DNA of 64,000 nt from Rhynchopus euleeides (lineage: Eukaryota > Euglenozoa > Diplonemea > Diplonemida > Diplonemidae), in assembly GCA_963210315.1 (NCBI GenBank), contig OY723289.1, positions 310,001 through 374,000 of the forward strand, read 5' to 3'. The position numbers and the translations under genes are program-made. Positions 57,006 through 64,000 of this stretch are shown piece by piece. The notes under the pieces were generated by a model, which ran no database searches, was not told the DNA's origin, and worked only from the letters and a program-made list of their open reading frames with translations. Position 1 is the first letter of the stretch. Each line of letters opens with the position of its first letter.

Positions 57006-57149
57006 TCGTTCACTAGGGAAAAGCGCCAAGGCGTCTCCCAAAGGTGGAACCGCTCCACTCATATGGGGCCGTCTCCCAATTCGTGTTGGGCGGCGAGCCT
57101 TGAGAGTGCTGGGTATTGCACTTGGCATGAACTTGCGGACTGGTCACAG

Positions 57150-57697
57150 ACAATGTCGACTATTATAGTGACTATAATAGTCGACATGTCACTAAAATAG
57201 TGACTATTATAGTGAACATGTTCACTATATCCTGGACATGTGTGCATGCGTACACTATAATAGTGGACATGTTCAGTAAATGCTGACATGTTGACTGCGC
57301 ATCCACTATAATACTGACATGTTAGTTGCGTGTCAGTCAATATAGTCGCAGTTCCGGCCATATACTGGCCAAAAAAGCGTTTTACTGGACACTTAGTGAC
57401 ATGTCCCGGACGTTTACTCGACACTTAGTGGACTTCGATGTCCACATAGAACTAAGTGGTCACTGCATACTGAGCACTTACTGACAATATAGTCGACATG
57501 TCGACTATAATAGTCACTATTTTAGTCGCATGTCACTAAATATAGTCACTATTATAGTCGACATGTCGACTATAATAGTCACAAAATAGTCGACATGTCG
57601 ACTATTTTGTGACTATTATAGTCGACATGTCAACTATATAGTGACTATTATAGTCACATGTCGACTATTTTGTGACTATAATAGTCGACATGTCGAC
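57150..57697. repeat. Subterminal palindrome array, right (continues 58031-58132)
   Basis: GTCGACATGTCGAC and ACTATAATAGTC units as in the left array. The run is split by the CCGTATACG MITE (57700-58028) and then by the CCTGGG MITE (58135-58481). Confidence 0.7.
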
Positions 57698-57699
57698 TA

Positions 57700-58028
57700 C
57701 CGTATACGTAAATATTTTGGAACGTAAATATTATGGAACGTAAATATTATGGAACGCTGGTGGGTTGGCGTTCCAGATTTTTTTCGTTCCATAATATTTA
57801 CAGGGCTTTCTGCGACTCGGGGACTTGGACCAGGTGATCGGACGGCGTACAGAGTCCCTGACGGGACCTACTCGTGCACTTTTCGCGCGATTCCTGACGC
57901 AAGCCGTCCTCACCACCGAGTCCCCAACTGGCCCTGTAAATATTTTGGAACGTAAATATTATGGAACGGACCGGCCAAAAATGGGCCCGTTCCATAATAT
58001 TTACGTTCCATAATATTTACGTATACGG
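57700..58028. mobile_element. MITE with CCGTATACG termini, TA flanks, copy 2
   Basis: 329 bp, bounded by CCGTATACGTAAATATT and its inverse, with TA on both sides (57698-57699, 58029-58030) inside the palindrome array. The core (CTTTCTGCGACTCGGGGACT and onward) is almost identical to 11228-11572, which implies recent movement or conversion. Confidence 0.75.
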
Positions 58029-58134
58029 TATATAGTGACTATTATAGTCGACATGTCGACTATTTTGTGACTATAATAGTCGACATGTCAACTATATAGT
58101 GACTATTATAGTCGACATGTCACTATTTATAGTA

Positions 58135-58481
58135 CCTGGGACCCCCCGTGTATAAGTCCCCCCCCCTTACCCCCGTGTTTAAGTCCCCCCCTGGGGGTCT
58201 GGCAGGGGGGGGACTTAAACACAGGGGGACCTAAACACGGGGGTGGGCTGGTCTGGAGGGTCATCAGGTGGCCCCTAGGCCCTCCAGGTGCTGTCTGAGT
58301 CGAAAAGTGGGGTGCCAAAAGTCCATCCGGACCGGAATTACCCCCCTACGACAGCAGAGGAAGAGGTCTTCTTGGTCTCCACTGTGCCACCCCCGTGTTT
58401 AGGTCCGCCCCCCCCGTGTTTAAGTCCCCCCCGGCCGAAAATCGCCTCCAGGGGGGGGACTTAAACACAAGGGGTCCCAGG
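58135..58481. mobile_element. MITE with CCTGGGACCCC termini, TA flanks, copy 2
   Basis: 347 bp, TA on both sides (58133-58134, 58482-58483). The interior is nearly the inverse of 7977-8341, including CTCTTCCTCTGCTGTCGTAG and CCTGGAGGGCCTAGGGG blocks. It sits 25 bp inside the right end of the 54.8-58.5 kb unit. Confidence 0.75.
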
Positions 58482-58508
58482 TACTATTTTTTTCATTAGC
58501 CCACCGTG

Positions 58509-59579
58509 AAGGCATGGAGAAGGGGGGGGGGGGGCTTTCACTTCGATCCACCCTCTCCTCCGGCTGGCAAAACTCTGAACCGGTTGGGCTGTGGCGGCAG
58601 CACCACCACTTGTGGGAACCGAGATGGCGATGCACAGGCAGCGCACACAACAGGCAGCGAGAGGCCAACGAGACGCAGGGGGGTGAAAGGGGGGGGGGGG
58701 GCGCACAACACAGCAGTAGTCGGTGGGATGGGGGACCCTGACTCGTCGGAAGGCCGTCGGTTGATAGACCTGGCGAGCAGCGTCGTGCACAACACGCCAC
58801 AGGCTTCCCAGGAGGCTAGATGGCCCTGGCCTGTCAGCGGGGGGAGGGGATCAGCAGCGATGTCCCCAAAGGCGACCCACCCACCCACTCCCACTCACTC
58901 ACACCCCCCAAACCTTTGATTGAAACGATATTTTTTTTTCTTTTTGCGAGCCCAGACACACATCCAGAGAGATTGTGGGCGCAACCTTTCTACTGTGGAA
59001 AACAACACCCAGATAATACAAACGGAACTTTACTCTCTTCAGGCAAGTCGGGCAGGGCCGTGCATCGGGCGCGCGGAGCGGAGGCGCAGAAAAAGATAAG
59101 GCCATTGTTTCTACGCCAAATCCGGGGGTGGGGGGGGTGGGGAGGAATAGAACACCTACACATATCGGCCCCCGCCCTTCGGACTATGGGAGAAGGACGG
59201 GCGGGAGAGATTGAGGGGGGGTTGGCCGTCGAGAGGCGTAGGTCATGCAGGAGATGCATTCATCAAACAAGATGGGCATCTTCTCATCACAATAAAAGAA
59301 GCACAAATGCGAAACCGAACCACAAGGGGGTGGGGGGTGTGGGGGAGAGGGGGACTGGGTGGCGGGAGAGAGAAAGTTGGGGGTGAAATACGCCGAAACA
59401 GTTTGTATGAGGAAAAATCTGCAAAAAAATAACAAAAAAAATGCACGTTTTGAAAGGATATATAGACACAAATGCGCGATCAGGCCTGTCGCTAACTTTT
59501 CGATTTTGGAGATTTGGTGGGTTGACGCTCCTGTTTTGGGGGGGGATCAGGGGGGAAAACACTAGGGGTCAATTTTTCT
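58509..59579. other. Intergenic region, no gene seen
   Basis: G runs (58523-58535, 58690-58700) and A-rich tracts near 59415-59445. No supported coding frame. Confidence 0.4.
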
Positions 59580-59874
59580 CGCGCGCGCTTCGCGCGCGCT
59601 CGTGTTGCCAAATTTTGAATTTTCCCATCGGTGGACCACTAGGTGGGCACGGTGTGAGGCGCTGGGTTCCTTCCGTGGTTCCTCTCCCGCTCGCGCCGTC
59701 GGGTGCCGGAGGAAACCAAAAAATGGCTTTCGGGACCATGATTTCGACGCTGCCCCCTGATATGTCACGGCCGTCAAAGCGCAAGGACTTGGTTACTAGA
59801 CGGGCACGCGAGATGGGGGGTCTGGGGGGCAGAGCCCCCCATCCGCCGGAGGCCACGGTAGTGAGCATCTGTTC
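59580..59874 (+). repeat. GC-hairpin short interspersed repeat, copy 3
   Basis: Begins with the hairpin CGCGCGCGCTTCGCGCGCGC and ends with the conserved block 59815-59874 (GGGGGGCAGAGCCCCCC here, with one substitution in the loop). The middle is unlike the other copies. Confidence 0.6.
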
Positions 59875-59989
59875 ATTGTGGGCGTACAGATTCTGTGTGA
59901 GTTGGCTGCGTCCTCCTGAGGCTACTGGAGTGGGTGGATTCCCCGACCTGATGGGAATCGAATGACTTGAGTACGAGACATACGCCACA

Positions 59990-60049
59990 GGGGGGTCTGG
60001 GGGGCGGAGCCCCCCAGCCGCCGGAGGCCACGGTAGTGAGCATCTGTTC
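59990..60049 (+). repeat. GC-hairpin repeat, 3' block only, copy 4
   Basis: GGGGGGCGGAGCCCCCC, CCGCCGGAGGCCACGGTAGT and CATCTGTTC as in the other copies, but no 5' GC hairpin precedes it. It lies 116 bp after copy 3. Confidence 0.6.
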
Positions 60050-60065
60050 CTGCAAAACCATACTC

Positions 60066-60336
60066 TCTTCGACGTCGACCCAGTGAAAGTGGGTTGACGC
60101 TTGGTCGACGCTTGGTGAGCGTCGACCCAGTGTAACCGGGCCAACGCTAGGTTAGCGTCGACCCAGTGTAATAAATGGGTTGACGCTTGGTCCAGGCTTG
60201 AATGGCAACCCAGTTCCACTAGGTCGACGCTCCAAGCCTCGACCAAGCGTCAACCCAGTCCACTGGGTCGACGCTGGGTCGACGCTTTTTTATGGGGGGG
60301 GAAACCCAAAATCACTGGGTCGACGGTCGACGCTTA
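60066..60336. repeat. GTCGACGC / ACTGGGTCGAC inverted-repeat array
   Basis: About 270 bp of GTCGACGC, GTCGACCCAGT and GGGTTGACGC units in both orientations, so the stretch can pair with itself many times. It lies just upstream (plus-strand sense) of a G run at 60366. No element borders could be set. Confidence 0.6.
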
Positions 60337-60339
60337 GCG

Positions 60340-60986
60340 ACATGCCTGATGCGCGATGGAAGAATGGGGGGGGGGGGGGGGGGGGCCACTCTGTGAAGGG
60401 AAGCTGCAGTATGCACTTGCCAAAATCGCTGGTGCTGATGCTGCTAGCCTTGCTGCACATTGTGAGAGGGTCCCTCCCGCTCCCACGTCGCTTTTCCACT
60501 CGAGGATCCCGAAGGCGCGTTGCCGCCCCGGCCCCTCCTGCGGCTGTTCCCGCCGTGCCTGTTCCGCTTCGTCGGGCAGTCGGGCCAGACCCCTGGCAGG
60601 GTGTGCCCCTTGCTGCGCCCTGGCGACCACCGGTAGTGGCTCGCCTCGTGTCATTTCGTCTATTTCGGTGGCCTGCACCGTGCGATTCTGGGGAGCACTG
60701 GAGGCGGTGGTGGTGCTCCCAAAGAGGTGGCGGGGGCTGACTCCTGCTGCATTCCATCTCAGCAGTCTGCCCTTCAAGGCAGGCGCCAGAAACGCGGCTG
60801 GGGGTCAGTTCCCAAGGTGTTGCCTGATGCTGTCTTCGGCACATCTCCACACGAGGTGTGGGTTCGAAGATCAGAGCAGAGTATGGCATGTGGGTGCATA
60901 AGCTCAGCCTGAGAGGCCCCTCACACATTGTCCTTTCAAACAGCGCCGCGGGAAAGATGCAGCCCGTAAAGCTCAGCCGTGAGACA
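60340..60986. other. Gene-free stretch downstream of PAP2
   Basis: Several frames are open because the DNA is GC-rich, but none agrees with a known family. The right end would be the 3' UTR of the PAP2 gene. Confidence 0.35.
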
Positions 60987-62100
60987 TCAGAAGGCCGTCA
61001 TGGGCACTTCCATGTCATCGGAAGGGAGCATGGGCTGGCCAAGAGGCGTGTACAAATCCTCGTTGTACTTCTTCTTCCGGTTCCGCGGGACCTGTCGGGA
61101 GGGGGGGTGTGGTGCAATGGGGTACGGCAGTTGCCCTCAGAGGTGGTGCACTTCAACGTGGTGAGAAGCCCGGGGGGGAAGAAAGATATTCGTTGCAGCA
61201 GGGCGGGAAGGGCTCCTCACGACCTCCCTTTGATGAGAAGCCGATACAGTGAAGACCGGCATACAGCCCCTTCCACCACGGTGTGTTGAGCCGACTTCAC
61301 ACAAGACCATTATCACATACATCCTGGTTGATTGAGAAGTGCAGCTGAAAGCACACAACCCCGCAGAGCACCCCGATGCAGGTGCCTGCCAGCACGTCGC
61401 TGTAGTTGTGTCTGTAGTCGCGTGTCCGCGACACCGCAACCACGGAAGGCATGATCATATTCAGCGCGACGATGAAGACACCGAGGATGGGTGGGATGCG
61501 TGTCCCTTTGAAGCAGGTGGTATACACAAACAGGGCTGCGACGGACCACCCTGCGAATGTCAGCGACGAATGCCCGGAGGGAAAGGACTTCCGCCCATCT
61601 CGGATGACGTGCAGCGTCGTGGTGCAGGCAGCATCAAGGTCAGCCTGCGTATAGTTTTCGACGTTGAAATCCATAAACTCTTTGAGGCGTGAGACGTAGT
61701 CGGGCCGCATCCGGCCTGCAAAATTCTTGATCGGATCTGTGATGCACAGCGCCAGAGCCAGCGCCTCCACCATCGCCAGGGCAACCGAGTGGACGACATG
61801 CATCCACTCGGCCCCCCCTTCGGTATGCAGGAACCGCACGAACGCCTCGATGCAGAGGCACCACACAAAGGGCACGAGCCAGCCCACCAGCGGGATGGTC
61901 CACGAAGGGAACATGTTATCATGCGAGTAGGGGTGGCCGATCGACGGGTCAGCCGGGTTCAGCTCGCGGCACAGAGGGTCTGTGAAGTGGAAGGCGGCCC
62001 AGATTGACCCGGACACAAGCCCGGTGAGAAGCCATTCGGGAAAGTACGACCAGTGCCACCACTTGCTGCCCGCGTTGATGTTCCGCAGCCAGTCAAACAT
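60987..62100 (-). CDS. PAP2-family lipid phosphate phosphatase, two exons
   Basis: Exons are 62100-61321 and 61091-60987; the intron is phase 0 with a GTATGT donor and a CCCGACAG acceptor. The product is 294 aa. All three PAP2 catalytic motifs are present: KNFAGRMRP (Lys125-Pro133), FPSGHSS (PSGH 174-177) and SRTRDYRHNYSD (Ser224-Asp235). Five to six hydrophobic segments fit an integral membrane enzyme that dephosphorylates phosphatidate, diacylglycerol pyrophosphate or related lipid phosphates at the lumenal or outer face. The second exon adds a basic PRNRKKKY tail and a short cytosolic end. The ATG at 62100 starts MFDWLRNINAG; upstream open sequence is C-run leader. A paralogue lies next to it at 63.4-64.0 kb. 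Confidence 0.9.
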
Positions 62101-63437
62101 CGTGGGGGAGGGCGGGGGGAGGGGGGGGTGGGACTCACCGCAAATGAACCGCAAAGCCTCCCCCCCCGCCCGTTCTCTCTGTGACACTGTGCAGAGAGAG
62201 CAGGCGCGCCCTCCTGTAGGTGTGGGGTGAGGGAAGCAGGGTGGGTGTGTTGTGGTGTGTCATGTCACATCAGGCAGATCAGTGGTGATTGCGGCAATAC
62301 GCCAATCAAAAGAGCTAGCCAGCAGCTAGCAAGGCTGTGCACAGGGCACGGCAGAATATCCCATCCTGCTGCAATAAGGTTGCAGCAGGATGGTTAGGTC
62401 TTCGTTCCACGGGGTGGGTTGCTATATAAAAACTAGTGTGGTTGGTGGTGCATTTGGGGCGGTGGCAGAGGCATCCCTTCTTCGGCAATTGCACAACCTC
62501 TCCGAACCCACCCGGCTTCGCTCTGGTGTTTCGATCACAGGACCCACACCCGCTGTGCCGCCTGGGTGACCCCCTTGGCAGCGCACCACCGATGCGGCTC
62601 GCGTCACCGAGATCGCCCCAACCGAAGAGGTGGGGAGGGGGGGAAGGGTATTTTTTTGTTGCAAAAGAAGGAAAAAAAGGGCAGGCAAAGCGCATATTGG
62701 CCCACTGCCACCCGCCTCCTGGTGTCTCTGCCCAGGGGAGGCAATGTTTGACGCTCTCTCTCCCCCCCCCCCCCCTCCCTCTATTACGCAACCACCTGTT
62801 GCCACGAAGCTAGCAAGGGGATTCGGCGAATCAGGTTCTCGGGCGAGGCCCCCCCCGCTCCCCATGCAGGGGAGTTGCGGGGCAGGCGCTGCGACGTAAG
62901 TTGTTTGGCCCCGGCTATCCATACCGTGAGGGCCGCTGGGCTGGCCTCTGCAGGCACGGGAATCCAAGAACTTATAGGCAGATAGACAAGAGGGAGGGTG
63001 TGGGTGTGCTCGGCTTGAAGTTTCGGCTTTGAAATGCCTGCACATACCACACACCGCACAGCGGGGGGGGTGCCGAAGTCAAAACAAATACAAATAAGAA
63101 ACAGGATCATTGGGACCGGGCAAAGGGCACGAAGCTAATGTAATCACACACACACACACACAGGTATGCGGAACAGACACTTCACGGTCAAGATGGGAGA
63201 ATCTGATGCAGGCTTTGGGGATGGGATGGGGATAGAACTGATTGAACGATGTTGCTATGGATGGTGTCCCACTTCTGGCACATCTCAAAGAAAGAAACGA
63301 GGCGCATTCGGCGCGTGGCATTCATAGCAATGGATTCGGCTGCTCAGCGTGAGCCACCCATGAGTATCTGAAACCGCCACGGTTTGGCACTGCCGCAAGG
63401 CAGCCCACACAAAAATTCCCAGGGGGGCGGAACGGCA
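62101..63437. other. Intergenic region between tandem PAP2 genes
   Basis: No coding frame with family support. Contains one perfect hairpin, listed separately, a TATATAAAAA box-like sequence at 62422 and a CA microsatellite at 63148-63162. Confidence 0.4.
62361..62393. repeat. Perfect 14-bp stem hairpin
   Basis: CCATCCTGCTGCAA and TTGCAGCAGGATGG are perfect inverted partners around a 5-nt loop (TAAGG). It is not followed by a clear T tract. It could be a structured RNA, a small RNA precursor or a short repeat. Confidence 0.5.
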
Positions 63438-64000
63438 CTACGCCTGCGTCTCGTCAGGGCTGGACGTGCCGCTGTCTACCTCTGCAAGCGCGTGGGTTTG
63501 TTCCATCTTGCGGTTGCGCGGCTCCTGCAGCGAGGTGGCGGGTGGTGGCGTTCCGCATTGCATGAGACAGGTTCAGCCTTTCGGCTGAGTCTAGCACTTC
63601 AACTCAAAACAAGATAGAGCGAATAAAGCTAAAAGAAGAAGGCTGAAAAAAAGAACCGGGAGGTTCCTGGCAAAAGAGTTGCTTTGCTGCAGAGCGGCAT
63701 ACCTCGCTGCTGAGGGAGAAGTGGAGGTGGAAGCAGACAACGCCTGCCAGCACACCGATGCACATCCCCGCCATGATGTCGTCATGGTTGTGCCTGTAGT
63801 CGCGTGTGCGCGACACCGCCACGATAGCTGGCAGGATGATGTTCAGCAACACGACAAACACGTTGAGAAGTGGCGCCGTGTAGCGTGTCCGCCTTCCGTT
63901 GAACAGACGGGCATACACAAACATTGCGGTGACGGTCCACCCTGCGAATGTCATTGACGTGTGTCCCGAAGGGAAACAACGCCTCCCGTCCATCACCCGG
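63438..64000 (-). CDS. PAP2-family lipid phosphate phosphatase, partial (5' end outside window)
   Basis: Exons seen are 64000-63703 (continuing beyond the window) and 63524-63438, joined by a phase-0 intron with a GTATGC donor and GCTGCAG acceptor. The visible part carries two PAP2 motifs, FPSGHTSM and SRTRDYRHNHDD, and the last two membrane segments. The final exon starts EPRNRKMEQTHALAEVDSGT and ends TSSPDETQA. Intron position, phase and the PRNRK motif after it match the neighbouring gene at 60987-62100, so the two are tandem duplicates that have diverged in the tail. The first motif (KxxxxxxRP) must lie outside the window. Confidence 0.9.

Larger units (their letters stand above)
54835..58508. 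mobile_element. Large CACGGT-terminal transposon-like unit, 3.67 kb
   Basis: Termini CACGGTGGGCTAATGAAAAA (54835) and its inverted copy (to 58508) are perfect over 20 bp; AA flanks both sides (54833-54834, 58509-58510). Inside each end lie long arrays of short palindromes built from GTCGAC, ACATGT and ACTATAATAGT. It shares with the 5.1-11.7 kb unit the 0.6-kb dispersed repeat, the GGAACGGCATGCTGCCCG doublet and the CCGTATACG MITE, in the same order and orientation. No transposase frame was found. Confidence 0.75.

Noticed and set aside
60356-60901. Plus-strand frame of 181 codons (CEGKLQYALAKIAGADAASL)
   Set aside because: The first 40 codons look protein-like and vaguely RT-associated, but the rest is Arg/Ser/Cys noise typical of GC-rich DNA, and no motif confirms it.

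Overview
The window is nuclear DNA of a GC-rich microbial eukaryote, most likely an alveolate. Spliceosomal GT-AG introns, an RPS27A ubiquitin fusion, a CLU protein, VPS37, a Sec22-type longin and a FYVE finger rule out a prokaryote. Short introns, heavy Pro/Gly/Ala low complexity, a Cys-rich VWA surface protein, a DUF4197 gene and strictly one-way gene order resemble chromerids (Vitrella-like) or their relatives. This placement is inference. I reconstructed the exon structures by hand from splice signals and family alignment. Layout: all 13 genes I can support lie on the minus strand, so transcription runs from high to low coordinates. From the right they are two tandem PAP2 lipid phosphatases (63.4-64.0 and 61.0-62.1 kb), a 1000-aa unknown (51.6-54.6 kb), a membrane glycoprotein with a 29-residue repeat (46.7-50.2 kb), DUF4197 (41.7-42.7 kb), a coiled-coil unknown (38.5-40.6 kb), an SDR-FYVE fusion (35.6-37.2 kb), RPS27A (33.0-33.6 kb), CLU (28.0-32.6 kb), VPS37 (17.4-18.8 kb), an unknown basic protein (13.7-14.7 kb), a Sec22-like longin protein (2.6-3.3 kb) and a partial VWA protein (1-1394). 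The genes are housekeeping or membrane and trafficking functions with no operon-like theme, although VPS37, the FYVE protein and the longin protein all belong to endomembrane traffic. The gaps hold mobile DNA. Four stretches (5.1-11.7, 20.9-25.1, 25.2-27.4 and 54.8-58.5 kb) are bounded transposon-like units. Two large units, one 4.2-kb unit and one 138-bp MITE share CACGGT termini and apparent short target duplications. The 5.1-11.7 kb unit is a nest that holds a TTAT-flanked element, three TTAA-flanked (piggyBac-like) elements and two TA-flanked MITEs. No autonomous transposase was found. Degenerate plus-strand relics, one of them reverse-transcriptase-like, occur near 37.4 and 50.7 kb. No tRNA, rRNA or CRISPR array was recognised.
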